The notes: generated by a model from the sequence alone, not told the origin. A DNA stretch of 8,702 nt from Candidatus Omnitrophota bacterium (GCA_030695725.1 JAUYPN010000068.1:1-8702), one strand, 5' to 3'; positions 1 to 8,300 are shown, counted from the first letter of the stretch. Program-made: numbers and translations.

Positions 1-843
1 GGAGCCAAGATAATTTACGGGCTGATCACGCATTTTACAAGTATGGCCGCCGACGGCTTCCATTCACTTGCCGACGGCGCTTCAAATATCATAGGGCTTA
101 TCGGAATAACATTCGCGAGCCTTCCTCCCGACAAAGAACATCCGTACGGCCATAAAAAATACGAAACGCTATTTTCCCTGGGAATAGCGGGCATGCTATT
201 CTTCGTTTGCTTTAACCTCATTTCGAAAGGCATTAAAAGCCTGGGCTCCCCGACAATTCCCGAGATCGATACGTTCAGTTTCGTCATCATGATAGTTACG
301 ATGCTTGTGAATATTTTTGTCATGGCTTATGAGTACGCGCATGGTAAGCGCTTGAAGAGCGATATCCTTATCTCGGACTCAATACATACCAGGGCGGATT
401 TATTCACATCCTTGTCAGTCATCGCGGCCATATTCGCCATAAAGATGGGACATCCTATCCTTGATCCCATCGTTACAATTATAATAGCCCTGTTCATCGC
501 CCACGCGGGCTATTCTATCATAAGGCAAGGTTCCGACGTCCTCTGCGATACGGTTGTGGTAATGGACGTAAAAAAAATAGCTAAGGTATGTATGGCTGTT
601 AACGGCGTGAAGAATTGCCACAAAATAAGGACCCGCGGGAGGGAAGACGACATACATGTCGACCTACACGCGCAGGTCAATCCCGATATGCATGTGAATA
701 AAGCCCATGATATATGTTATAGAATAGAAAAAGCCATAAGAGAAAATATCCCCGGCGTTACAGATGTTGTTGTGCACATAGAGCCCATAAAGAATAGACG
801 GCGCGTATTTTATGAGAAGAATATGGAAAATAAAAGATCCTGA
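1..843 (+). CDS. Cation diffusion facilitator (CDF) family metal transporter, 5'-truncated
   Basis: Inner-membrane antiporter that exports divalent metal ions (Zn2+-like) in exchange for protons. The frame is open from base 1, so the true start lies upstream; 280 residues are visible and roughly the first 20-30, including most of TM1, are missing. Fragment residues 21-25 (HSLAD) and 129-133 (HTRAD) form the paired HxxxD sites expected in TM2 and TM5, the tetrahedral transport site. The HPYGH motif at 47-51 followed by E55 is also typical of the family. Hydrophobic helices fill about 1-170. Residues from about 190 form the cytoplasmic dimerisation domain, with a DIHVDLH stretch and a closing VHIEP. 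HxxxD at both sites suggests zinc rather than manganese, which usually has DxxxD; this is inference. The 3' end overlaps recJ by 32 nt, so the two are probably cotranscribed. Confidence 0.94.
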   Translation, partial: GAKIIYGLITHFTSMAADGFHSLADGASNIIGLIGITFASLPPDKEHPYGHKKYETLFSLGIAGMLFFVCFNLISKGIKSLGSPTIPEIDTFSFVIMIVTMLVNIFVMAYEYAHGKRLKSDILISDSIHTRADLFTSLSVIAAIFAIKMGHPILDPIVTIIIALFIAHAGYSIIRQGSDVLCDTVVVMDVKKIAKVCMAVNGVKNCHKIRTRGREDDIHVDLHAQVNPDMHVNKAHDICYRIEKAIRENIPGVTDVVVHIEPIKNRRRVFYEKNMENKRS

Positions 844-2494
844 TCCTGCCTTTCAGGACAGCCTCTCCCATGATTTAAACATTTCGAAGGTCACGGCCCA
901 GCTTCTTTTGAACAGGGGAGTGGACAGCGCGGCCGGCGCCTCGGCATTTCTCGAGTGCTCCCTCTCATCATGCCACGATCCCTTCCTCCTAAAGGATATG
1001 GACAAGGCCGTATCCAGAATCAAGCGAGCCATATCATCGCATGAAAAGATTATTATATATGGCGATTACGATGTGGACGGAATGACGAGCGTGGCATTAC
1101 TATATCTGTGTCTCAAAAATTTAGGTTTAAGCCCCGAGACATATATACCGAATCGCCTGGAAGAGGGGTATGGACTGAATACTATCGCGATAAAAAAAGC
1201 CCAGAGAGACGACGTCTCTCTTATAATTACGGTGGACTGCGGAATAAGTTCTTTTAAGGAGATCGAGCTGGCTAATTCCCTGAGTATAGATGTTATAGTA
1301 ACAGACCATCACGAGATATTGGACTCCAGGATGCCGCCGGCCTATGCCGTGGTCAATCCGTTGCAGGAGAATTGCAAATATCCTTTCAAGCATCTTGCGG
1401 GAGTGGGGATCGCCTACAAGCTGGCGAGCGCATTATACGAAGGAACTTCGAATAATGCCGAGGAGTTCCTTGATCTGGTAAGCCTGGGAACAGTGGCCGA
1501 CGTAGCTCCGATCGTCGGCGAGAACAGGATCCTCGCCAAGCACGGCCTTGAGGAGCTTAATAAGAGAAAAAGGACCGGCCTCAGAGCGTTGATGGAGGCA
1601 TCGGGCCTGACAGGTAAAGACATATCGAGCGGCCACATCGGATTCATTCTGGGCCCTCGCATAAACGCGATGGGCCGCGTTGGTTCGCCCGAGAAGGCGC
1701 TGGAGCTTTTACTAAGCGTTGATGAGCCGCGGGCCAAAGAACTGGCGGGTATATTAAATAGTGAGAACAGGAACAGGCAGAAGATAGAGTCGAAAATTTC
1801 AGAGGAAGCGCTTTCGAAGGTCGAGCGTGAAGTGAACTTTAAAGATCATCGCGTGATAGTGCTGGCAAGCGAAGGCTGGCATCCGGGAGTGATCGGCATA
1901 GTCGCTTCAAGGATAGCCGACAGGTTTTATCGTCCTACGATACTCATTTCATTGGACGGTAAATACGGCAAGGGTTCCGGCCGCAGTGTTGAGCATTTCC
2001 ATCTGTTTGAATATTTATTGCGATGCAAGGATCACCTGATGGGTTTCGGAGGCCATGAGTCGGCGTGCGGTATAACGATAGAGAAGGATAGGATAGAAGC
2101 GTTCAGAGATATGATCAATAACGAGGCCTCGAAAGATGTCGACGAAAGAGTGTTTAGCCCAAAATTGAATATCGATATGGATATCCCTCTTGATATGCTG
2201 AGCGAGGAGGTAATAGCTGAGATAGAGAGCCTTTCTCCTTTCGGAGAGGATAATCCGCGTCCGGTGCTTGTCTCGCGCAACTTGATAGTGAAAGACGGGC
2301 CGCGCCAGATAGGCAAAAACGGTTTTAAGATGCTAGTCACCGATAATAAAGTTACCTGCGAAGCCGTTACATTCGGTAGGGGTAATATTGAGGCCCCGAA
2401 GACAGGTTCGGGCATAGACATAGCTTACACACCCTCCATAAATGACTGGCAGGGGCTTCAGTCAATCCAACTGGAACTTCGCGATATAAAATAA
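812..2494 (+). CDS. recJ: Single-stranded-DNA-specific 5'-3' exonuclease RecJ
   Basis: Cytoplasmic Mn2+/Mg2+-dependent exonuclease acting in RecFOR recombination, mismatch repair and base-excision repair. It has 560 residues, close to the compact RecJ size (about 560-580). The DHH phosphoesterase domain shows YGDYDVDG at 83-90, VDCG at 141-144 and TDHHE at 164-168, which supply the metal-binding aspartates and histidines. LAGVG and the SLGTVADVAP stretch follow. The DHHA1 domain carries GFGGHESACG at 411-420. The last 100 or so residues fit the OB-fold DNA-binding domain. The start at 812 is supported by the family-typical N-terminus (W5, then ILLNRG-like and DPFLL segments); the next in-frame ATG is codon 63, which would cut into the fold. 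No clear SD precedes it, so translation is probably coupled to the overlapping CDF gene. Confidence 0.97.
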   Translation: MRRIWKIKDPDPAFQDSLSHDLNISKVTAQLLLNRGVDSAAGASAFLECSLSSCHDPFLLKDMDKAVSRIKRAISSHEKIIIYGDYDVDGMTSVALLYLCLKNLGLSPETYIPNRLEEGYGLNTIAIKKAQRDDVSLIITVDCGISSFKEIELANSLSIDVIVTDHHEILDSRMPPAYAVVNPLQENCKYPFKHLAGVGIAYKLASALYEGTSNNAEEFLDLVSLGTVADVAPIVGENRILAKHGLEELNKRKRTGLRALMEASGLTGKDISSGHIGFILGPRINAMGRVGSPEKALELLLSVDEPRAKELAGILNSENRNRQKIESKISEEALSKVEREVNFKDHRVIVLASEGWHPGVIGIVASRIADRFYRPTILISLDGKYGKGSGRSVEHFHLFEYLLRCKDHLMGFGGHESACGITIEKDRIEAFRDMINNEASKDVDERVFSPKLNIDMDIPLDMLSEEVIAEIESLSPFGEDNPRPVLVSRNLIVKDGPRQIGKNGFKMLVTDNKVTCEAVTFGRGNIEAPKTGSGIDIAYTPSINDWQGLQSIQLELRDIK

Positions 2495-2502
2495 TGGGAT
2501 AT

Positions 2503-2532
2503 TTGTCACGGTCAAGATTTATATGATATACT
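2503..2532 (+). promoter_or_regulatory. Predicted sigma70 promoter for the receiver-PilZ pair
   Basis: The -35 candidate TTGTCA (2503-2508, 5 of 6 consensus) is separated by 18 nt from the -10 candidate TATACT (2527-2532, 5 of 6). A TGn extended -10 lies immediately upstream (TGA, 2524-2526). Predicted transcription start is about 2539, just before the SD AAGGAG at 2542-2547 and the ATG at 2555. It sits in the 60-nt gap after recJ, which suggests the signalling pair can be expressed independently of recJ. Confidence 0.6.
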
Positions 2533-2554
2533 TAATATGTGAAGGAGCATAGGG

Positions 2555-2920
2555 ATGGGCAAAAAGGTTTTGATTATAGATGATGAGTCCGGTTTTGTAG
2601 ATGCTGTGCGAATGAGGCTTGAGGCGAGCGGATACGATTGTATAGCCGCATACGACGGCCAGGAAGGGATGGAGAGGGCGAAGAAGGACAATCCCGACCT
2701 TATACTATTGGATCTGGTTATGCCTAAGGCGAATGGTTTTACGGTCCTGGTAAAACTAAAGGGTGATTCAAAGACGATGAATATACCTGTCGTCATACTG
2801 ACGGCAAAGACCGAATCGGAATACGCTCTTGATGCCGGACGCCTGGGCGCTAACGACTATCTCGTGAAACCGCCGAGCATGCAGGCCATCAGTGACATGG
2901 TGAGGAAGTATATAGGCTAG
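2555..2920 (+). CDS. Single-domain response regulator (CheY-like receiver)
   Basis: Cytoplasmic phospho-acceptor protein of a two-component system, consisting of a receiver domain only (121 residues) with no DNA-binding or enzymatic output domain. All key residues are present: acidic pocket D9-D10-E11, phospho-acceptor D53 in LILLDLVMP, switch threonine T83 in VVILTAK, and K105-P106 in YLVKPP. The start is supported by SD AAGGAG (2542-2547) 7 nt upstream. No histidine kinase is nearby, so the phospho-donor must be encoded elsewhere. The 10-nt gap to the PilZ gene implies cotranscription and perhaps a shared pathway such as motility, adhesion or surface behaviour, but neither partner nor output can be read from the sequence. 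The -LKGDSKTMNIPVVILTAK- stretch resembles receivers of the PilG/DivK/CheY type; which one is not resolvable. Confidence 0.95.
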   Translation: MGKKVLIIDDESGFVDAVRMRLEASGYDCIAAYDGQEGMERAKKDNPDLILLDLVMPKANGFTVLVKLKGDSKTMNIPVVILTAKTESEYALDAGRLGANDYLVKPPSMQAISDMVRKYIG

Positions 2921-2930
2921 GGGTATTTTT

Positions 2931-3359
2931 ATGGCGGAGTTTGTGGAGAAGAGAAGATTTAAGAGATATTCCGTTTACTGGCCCCTTCAGTATAAGAGCG
3001 AGGACGGTATACCCAAAGAGTCCTCGATATCGCTCAATATATCAGAAGGCGGCGCGCTCGTCTCCGTAAATAGAAAGCTGGATTTGTCGGCAGGCCTTAT
3101 CGTAAGGATGTTTTTAAGAAACGAGGAATTTTTTATCAGGTCAAGAGTTGTGCATATAGAGCGGTTTTCGGAAAGAGACCCGTATAATGTAGGAATCGAA
3201 TTCTTGGAGAGTACGGCCGGCCTGGTAATGAAATTTTACGAAGAGCTTGAAAGCATAATGTTTTACCAGAGACATTACAGCGAAGAGATGGACAGGACGA
3301 TCTCTCTTGCCGAGGCCTCGATGAAGTTGTACCGCAACTCACCCGCCTGGATGCAATAA
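2931..3359 (+). CDS. PilZ domain protein (probable cyclic-di-GMP receptor)
   Basis: Small cytoplasmic protein (142 residues) with one PilZ domain. The two c-di-GMP-binding motifs are visible: RxxxR at R8-R12 (RRFKR) and [D/N]xSxxG at 36-41 (NISEGG), followed by the beta-barrel strands ending in VGIEFLE near residue 92. The first motif lies at the extreme N-terminus, as in stand-alone PilZ proteins. About 45 residues follow the barrel and are predicted mainly helical; they could serve for partner contact. The SD-like AGGGG at 2919-2923 overlaps the stop codon of the preceding receiver gene, indicating translational linkage. Known PilZ proteins bind c-di-GMP and alter motility, exopolysaccharide production or secretion; the target here is unknown. 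Presence of both arginines and the NxSxxG motif favours real ligand binding, but this is inference. Confidence 0.87.
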   Translation: MAEFVEKRRFKRYSVYWPLQYKSEDGIPKESSISLNISEGGALVSVNRKLDLSAGLIVRMFLRNEEFFIRSRVVHIERFSERDPYNVGIEFLESTAGLVMKFYEELESIMFYQRHYSEEMDRTISLAEASMKLYRNSPAWMQ

Positions 3360-3371
3360 CCAGCCTCAAGA

Positions 3372-3388
3372 AAATCGCTTCGCGATTT
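3372..3388 (+). repeat. Short perfect hairpin after the PilZ gene
   Basis: AAATCGC (3372-3378), loop TTC, GCGATTT (3382-3388): a perfect 7-bp inverted repeat starting 13 nt after the PilZ stop. No T-run follows on the plus strand, so it is not a canonical intrinsic terminator. It could protect the 3' end of the mRNA or be part of a dispersed palindromic repeat. Confidence 0.55.
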
Positions 3389-3393
3389 CCAGT

Positions 3394-3432
3394 GGTTAGC
3401 CCTTTCCTTAATAGGTCTAGGAAGGGCTATCC
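3394..3432 (+). repeat. Imperfect hairpin, left half of a structured intergenic element
   Basis: TAGCCCTTTCCT (3397-3408) pairs with AGGAAGGGCTA (3419-3429), giving 11 base pairs with one bulged T (3405) and a 10-nt loop. Two further G-C pairs (3394-3395 with 3431-3432) form outside a single mismatch. No U-tract follows. The left arm can alternatively pair with 3440-3449 in the next hairpin. Confidence 0.6.
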
Positions 3433-3435
3433 CTG

Positions 3436-3473
3436 TGGGATTAGGAAAGTGTACTATACTTTCCTGTACCCCA
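3436..3473 (+). repeat. Hairpin with internal loop, right half of a structured intergenic element
   Basis: The inner stem is AGGAAAGT (3443-3450) with ACTTTCCT (3458-3465) around a 7-nt loop. The outer stem is TGGG (3436-3439) with CCCA (3470-3473), separated from it by a small internal loop. It is followed by an A-run (3475-3480), not a T-run, so it is not an intrinsic terminator on this strand. The position, between the PilZ stop and the marR promoter, suggests a 3'-end structure of the upstream transcript or a palindromic repeat element. Confidence 0.6.
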
Positions 3474-3492
3474 TAAAAAACACCCATGACCC

Positions 3493-3521
3493 TTGGCAAA
3501 TCGTCAATGATATGATATATT
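3493..3521 (+). promoter_or_regulatory. Predicted sigma70 promoter of the marR-efflux operon
   Basis: The -35 candidate TTGGCA (3493-3498, 5 of 6 consensus), a 17-nt spacer and the -10 candidate TATATT (3516-3521, 5 of 6), with a TGA extended -10 at 3513-3515. Predicted transcription start is near 3528, giving a leader of about 39 nt. The first operator-like repeat begins at 3520, inside the -10 box, which would allow a bound regulator to block RNA polymerase. Confidence 0.65.
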
Positions 3522-3555
3522 AACTACATTGATATTTAATATAGTTAACTATCAA
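3520..3555 (+). promoter_or_regulatory. Candidate MarR operator: nested inverted repeats
   Basis: TTAACTA (3520-3526) and TAGTTAA (3542-3548) form a 7-bp inverted repeat. The perfect 12-bp palindrome ATAGTTAACTAT occupies 3541-3552. TTGATA (3529-3534) and TATCAA (3550-3555) form another inverted repeat. A further GTTAAC lies at 3560-3565, just before the start codon. The sites overlap the -10 region and the leader up to the SD, where an autorepressing MarR dimer would be expected to bind. Which repeat is the true site cannot be decided from one sequence. Confidence 0.5.
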
Positions 3556-3560
3556 GGAGG
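3554..3560 (+). promoter_or_regulatory. Strong ribosome binding site of marR
   Basis: AAGGAGG is a perfect anti-SD match, 6 nt before the ATG at 3567, and fixes the marR start. It is the strongest SD in the window and abuts the putative operator repeats, so the leader is short and operator-rich. Confidence 0.8.
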
Positions 3561-3566
3561 TTAACG

Positions 3567-4016
3567 ATGTCGAATTTATCGATAGCGGAGTTTGTGGACA
3601 AGGTCAGCGAAATAATGCCTGTTATGATGAGAGAGTTCTTCAGGCAAGAGACGAATGAATTCTATAAGCTTAATATCACTCTTCCGCAATTTGTGGTTCT
3701 TGATATGCTGAACAGACAGGGGGAATCCAAGATGTCGGACTTGGCTCATCTCATAAACGTTACAACTGCAGGCCTGACCGGCATTGTCGATAGGCTGGTA
3801 AGAGACGGTTATGTGAAGAGGACGCGCGATTCAAGAGACAGAAGGATCGTAAACGTAGCTTTGACCGTAAAAGGCGCAAGTTCCGTGAAAGAGATGATAG
3901 GCCAGAGGAAGAAGATGACGGCAAAGATATTCGGAATGATATCGCAGGAAGAAAGGGAAGAGTACCTTAGGATTCTCGAACACATCAGAGATCGTATTGT
4001 GGAGCAGAAAGGATAA
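3567..4016 (+). CDS. MarR-family transcriptional regulator
   Basis: Winged-helix DNA-binding protein of 149 residues, the usual MarR length. A helical N-terminus (about 1-40) and C-terminus (about 115-149) would form the dimer interface. The winged helix-turn-helix covers about 40-105, with the recognition helix in the TTAGLTGIVDRLVRDG stretch and the basic wing D88-S-R-D-R-R93, the signature DxRDxR of the family. MarR proteins usually repress an adjacent efflux or resistance operon and their own gene, and release DNA on binding a small phenolic or other ligand or on oxidation. It has no cysteine that would suggest an OhrR-type redox switch, so ligand control is more likely (inference). It is first in an operon with an outer-membrane factor and an RND pump, and its stop overlaps the next ORF by one base (TAATG). 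Confidence 0.94.
   Translation: MSNLSIAEFVDKVSEIMPVMMREFFRQETNEFYKLNITLPQFVVLDMLNRQGESKMSDLAHLINVTTAGLTGIVDRLVRDGYVKRTRDSRDRRIVNVALTVKGASSVKEMIGQRKKMTAKIFGMISQEEREEYLRILEHIRDRIVEQKG
4008..4013 (+). promoter_or_regulatory. SD-like site that bears on the tolC-like start
   Basis: AAAGGA ends 2 nt before the ATG at 4016 and 11 nt before the in-frame ATG at 4025. The first distance is too short for efficient initiation, so 4025 may be the real start unless translation is coupled through the TAATG overlap with marR. Confidence 0.4.
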
Positions 4017-5356
4017 TGTTTAAGATGAAAAGGGCTTGTGCGGGCATATACATTATTATCTGCGTGCTTTCGTCTCATCTCGCGCTTGCCGAAGATGTCG
4101 CAAGTGACGGAAAAGGGGCCGCAAACTCTATATACTCAATGCCGCTCAGCCTTTTAGACTGTTATAGGCTGGCTCTTGATCAAAGCGAATTAATAGCAAT
4201 CGACACTGACCGGATCAAGGAGACCGAAGCGCATTTTCTTCAGGCTCTTTCTGTAATACTGCCGCATGCGTCATTTATTTCTATCGACAATCAGCAGGCG
4301 CAATCAAATAATGCGGGCACAACACTCGCGGCTCTTAAGCCGGCGAGAAGTTCTGAGCGAAAATTCAACGTAACGCAGACGTTTTTTAACGGATTTAAGG
4401 CCTTCGCCGCGATAAAAGGTTCGAGATATGAGCGTAAACAACGCATAGACGAGTTAGCGCGGGCCCAACAATTGCTTCTTATGGATGTCTCGGATTCGTT
4501 CTATCTTCTCACAGAGAAGCTGGGGGATTATAAGGCGCTTTCAAGGATAAGAGTAGCTCTCCTGAACAGAGTCAAAGAGTTGAAGGCCAGAGAGAATTTA
4601 GGTCGGTCGCGGCCGAGCGAAGTTGTAAACGCCAAGGCTCAGCTGTATGGCGTAGAGGCCAACCTGGAAGTTGTAAAAAACCAGGAGACCATTGCGCGGC
4701 AAATGCTGGAGTTCTTAGTCGGCAGGACTGTTTACGGACTGACAGACAGGTATAAGATGCCGGCCGCGCTGAAGAAAGAAAGCTACTATGTGTCAAAATC
4801 GGATTCAAGGCCTGATGTGCTCGCGGCCGGCTATGCGTGGGAAGTCGCAAGAAGAGAGGCCGATGTCGCTAATAGCGATTTTTTGCCCAGCGCCGATTTT
4901 GAGGGTAATTACTATGTCCAGAGGACCGGATTCAATGAAGGTACGGATTGGGACGTCAAGTTAACGGTAACTGTGCCGATCTTTGAAGGCACAGAGACGC
5001 TGGGAAATTCAAAAGCCGCCGAGCTGAAGGCCCATGAGAGTAAACTGGAATATCAGAGGGTAAAGCGGCGCGCGCCTTATGATATTAAAGAGGCGTACGT
5101 AAAACTCAATACGGCTCTCGCGGTGCACGAAGCCCTAAGAAAGGCATATACGTCCGCAAAGCTAAATTATTATCTGCAAAGGAAGGATTACGAGCGAAGC
5201 CTCGTCAACAACCTCGACGTTTTGGCGGCGATACAGATGCTGCAGGACACGGAGAGAAACTATATACACGCCGTTTACGAGGCCAAGCGGTTATATTGGC
5301 AGTTGAAAGTCGCTATCGGAGAGAATATCGCGGATACCTTAAATGACACTATCTGA
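4016..5356 (+). CDS. TolC-like outer membrane efflux protein
   Basis: Outer-membrane channel subunit of a tripartite efflux system, expected to trimerise into a beta-barrel with a long periplasmic alpha-helical tunnel. It has 446 residues. A signal peptide is evident: M4-K-R then a hydrophobic core and LALA ending at 25, with probable cleavage before E26. There is no lipobox cysteine, so it resembles TolC rather than lipoprotein OprM. Two OEP-type repeats follow: the first starts at LSLLDCYRLAL (about 44-54), the second runs from about 265, with the aromatic-rich strand segments (FEGNYYVQ) and the family-typical NNLDVLAAIQML at 398-409. Start choice is uncertain: 4016 overlaps marR, while 4025 gives a cleaner MKR n-region and better SD spacing. 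It overlaps the RND gene by 14 nt. No adaptor gene accompanies it. Confidence 0.91.
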   Translation: MFKMKRACAGIYIIICVLSSHLALAEDVASDGKGAANSIYSMPLSLLDCYRLALDQSELIAIDTDRIKETEAHFLQALSVILPHASFISIDNQQAQSNNAGTTLAALKPARSSERKFNVTQTFFNGFKAFAAIKGSRYERKQRIDELARAQQLLLMDVSDSFYLLTEKLGDYKALSRIRVALLNRVKELKARENLGRSRPSEVVNAKAQLYGVEANLEVVKNQETIARQMLEFLVGRTVYGLTDRYKMPAALKKESYYVSKSDSRPDVLAAGYAWEVARREADVANSDFLPSADFEGNYYVQRTGFNEGTDWDVKLTVTVPIFEGTETLGNSKAAELKAHESKLEYQRVKRRAPYDIKEAYVKLNTALAVHEALRKAYTSAKLNYYLQRKDYERSLVNNLDVLAAIQMLQDTERNYIHAVYEAKRLYWQLKVAIGENIADTLNDTI

Positions 5357-8300
5357 TATATCGATTAAAAATCCGGTGTTTGCCTGGATGCTGATGGCAG
5401 CGCTCATAATATTCGGCGTTATCAGCTACGGGCGTTTGGGTGTGGGACAGCTGCCTGACGTCGACTTTCCCATCGTTTCCATAAACCTTACGTGGGAAGG
5501 CGCGGCCCCTGAAGTTATGGAGTCCGACGTTGTAGACATAGCGGAAGACTCGTTGATGAGCATTCAGGGCGTGCGCGAAGTCTCATCCTCTATACGGCAA
5601 GGGTCGGCGACCATAACAGTCGAATTTGACTTAGGTAAAAATATAGACGTCGCCATCCAGGATGTTCAGACCAAGATTGACCAGGCGCAGAGGATGCTGC
5701 CCAAAGATCTCGACCCTGCCATAGTCACTAAAGTTAACCCCGAAGATAACCCGATCCTATTCCTTGCCGTGTCGTCTTCCACCTTGCCGCTGCGTGACAT
5801 AATGTCGTACGTTCAGGATCATCTGAAGGACCAGTTTGCCACAATAAACGGTGTCGGCGACATATTTTTGGGAGGGTTTGTGGACCGGAACCTCAGGATC
5901 TGGGTTGACGCGGATAAACTGGAGGCGTATCAATTTACCGTCCAGGACATAATCGATGCCGTTCAAGCCGAGCACGAAGAGATGCCGGCAGGCCGAATTG
6001 AGACCGCAGCCAAAGAATTCAATGTGAGGGTAATGGGCGAGGCCCAGACCACAAAAGATTTTGAGAATCTGCTCATTCCGAAAAGATCAGGCCAGCCCGT
6101 GTACAAACCTATATACCTCAAAGAAGTCGCTTCAATCGAAGACGGCCTTTCCGATATCCGCCGTATTGCGCGTACAAACATGCGCAGGACCGTGGGCCTT
6201 GGTATCCGTAAACAGCGCGGCGCGAACGAAGTTGAAGTTGCGCATAAAGTGCTGAAGCGCCTGGAGGAGATTCAAAAGTTTAAACCCAAGGATATAGATA
6301 TAGCCGTTCGTTCCAACCGGACTAAATTCAGCGAGGACTCGATCCATGAACTGATCTTTACCCTCATCCTTTCCGCGATTGTAACGTCGCTGGTATGCTG
6401 GCTCTTTCTTGGATCCCTGAGCGCGACGCTGAACATATTGCTTGCTATACCAACATCCGTTTTGGGGACTTTTATTGTCATCTATTTTCTGGGATTCACG
6501 CTTAATACGTTCACCGTCCTCGGCTTGTCACTGGCGATCGGCATCGTGGTCGATGACGCGATAATGGTCTTGGAAAATATTGTGCGTTTCAGGGAGAGGG
6601 GCGTAGATAAAGTTGAGGCAGCGCGCCGGGGCGCCCGGCAGATAACATTCGCGGCTCTTGCCTCGACCATTGCTTTAATCGCCATATTTTTGCCGGTAGC
6701 GTTTATGTATGGCATTATCGGCAAGTTCTTTTACCAATACGGTGTTACCATTTCGGTTGCGGTAGCGCTCTCTTTGCTGGAAGCGCTTACGCTTGCGCCG
6801 ATGCGCTGCTCCCAATTTTTGGAGGTCGGCGAGCGCCATACGTTTGTGGGTAAGTCTATCGACCACGGATTTAAAACTCTTGCTGTCGGTTATCATCGGG
6901 CGCTTGAGAGGGCCCTTAATAAACGGGTTATTGTGGTTATCGCCGCGGTTATATTTTTTATTTGCTCGCTGATATTCGTGAAAACGCTTCGCAAAGAACT
7001 TCTTCCCTCACAGGACATGAGCATGCTGATGGTGCGCCTTCAGACGCCGGTCGGTTCTTCAATTGTTTTCACGGACGATTGCTTCAAAAAGGCCGAAAGC
7101 TATATTTTAAGCCGGCCGGAAGTCGAAGCTTACTTTGCGATGATAGGCGGCTTCGGGGGCGGCGAAGTTAATTCAGGCATACTGTTCGTAACATTTAAAG
7201 AACCAAAAAAAAGGCCTATAGTCCCCCCAGGCAATCATCGGCTTTCTCAGGGCGAACTGATGACGTTGTTTCGGAAAGAGCTGAATTCGATAGCGGATGT
7301 GAAGGCAACGATACAGGACCTCTCGCTCTCCGGTTTCTCGGCGAAGAGGGGCTTTCCTGTCGAGTTTTCAATAAGAGGGCCTGACTGGGAAAAACTGGCG
7401 GAATATTCCGAAGATATACGCCGCAAGATGGAGAAGTCGAGCCTTACGATAGACGTGGATACCGACTATCTTGCCAAGATCCCCGAGATTCAGGTGCAGC
7501 CCGACAGGCAAAAGGCCAATGACAGGGGAGTGTCTATAGACAAGATAGGGAGCGTTATAAACGCTCTCATAGGCGGCGAGAGAATAGGGAAATATACCAA
7601 AGAGGGGCGGCGTTATGATGTGCGGATAAGGCTCCTGCCGTCTCAGCGGACGGAGCGGGAGGATATAGATCGTCTTTGGGTATGGAATAACAGGAATGAG
7701 CTTGTACAGCTTAAGAACGTAATAAAAATTATTGAGAAGCCTACGCCGCTTACTATAACGAGGCGCAACAGGGAGAGGGCTATTATGGTTTTTGCTAATG
7801 TGGCTCCGGGTAAATCCCAGGCAGACGCTTTGAAGGAAGTCGATCGTATAGCGAAGAGCGTCCTGCCTCAAGGCTACAAAATAGTTTTTTCAGGCAGCAC
7901 GCAGACGTTCAAGGAATCCTTCTCGAGCCTGATGCTCGCCTTCTGGCTTGGTATATTGATCGCCTATATGGTGCTCGCTGCTCAGTTTAACAGCTACCTG
8001 CATCCTTTTTCGGTGCTTTTTGCGCTTCCGTTCAGCATCTCCGGCGCGCTTATCACATTATGGATATTCAATCGGTCATTAAATATTTACAGTATAATCG
8101 GCTTGATACTTCTTATGGGAATAGTCAAGAAGAACTCTATTCTTCTCGTTGATTTTACAAATCAACAGAGGGAGCGCGGGCTTGAAGTCCGGCCCGCGTT
8201 ATTGAAGGCCTGCCCGATAAGGCTTCGGCCCATACTTATGACCTCACTGTCCACGATCGCCGCCGCGATTCCGCCGGCTCTCGCCATAGGCCCCGGCGCG

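Noticed and set aside
2537..2542. ATG-TGA minimal open frame in front of the receiver gene
   Set aside because: It lies at the predicted transcription start and just before the SD, and is most simply a chance feature of an AT-rich promoter.
2931..3359. N in place of D in the PilZ DxSxxG motif as a sign of lost c-di-GMP binding
   Set aside because: The family motif accepts D or N at this place, and both arginines of RxxxR are present.
3394..3480. Intrinsic terminator after the PilZ gene
   Set aside because: The hairpins are good, but the plus strand has an A-run rather than a T-run after them. On the minus strand the T-run precedes the hairpin instead of following it.
7368..7871. 167-codon open frame on the minus strand inside the RND gene
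   Set aside because: It lies opposite a strongly conserved coding region, shows no recognisable domain and has no promoter or SD of its own; it is a shadow of the RND gene.
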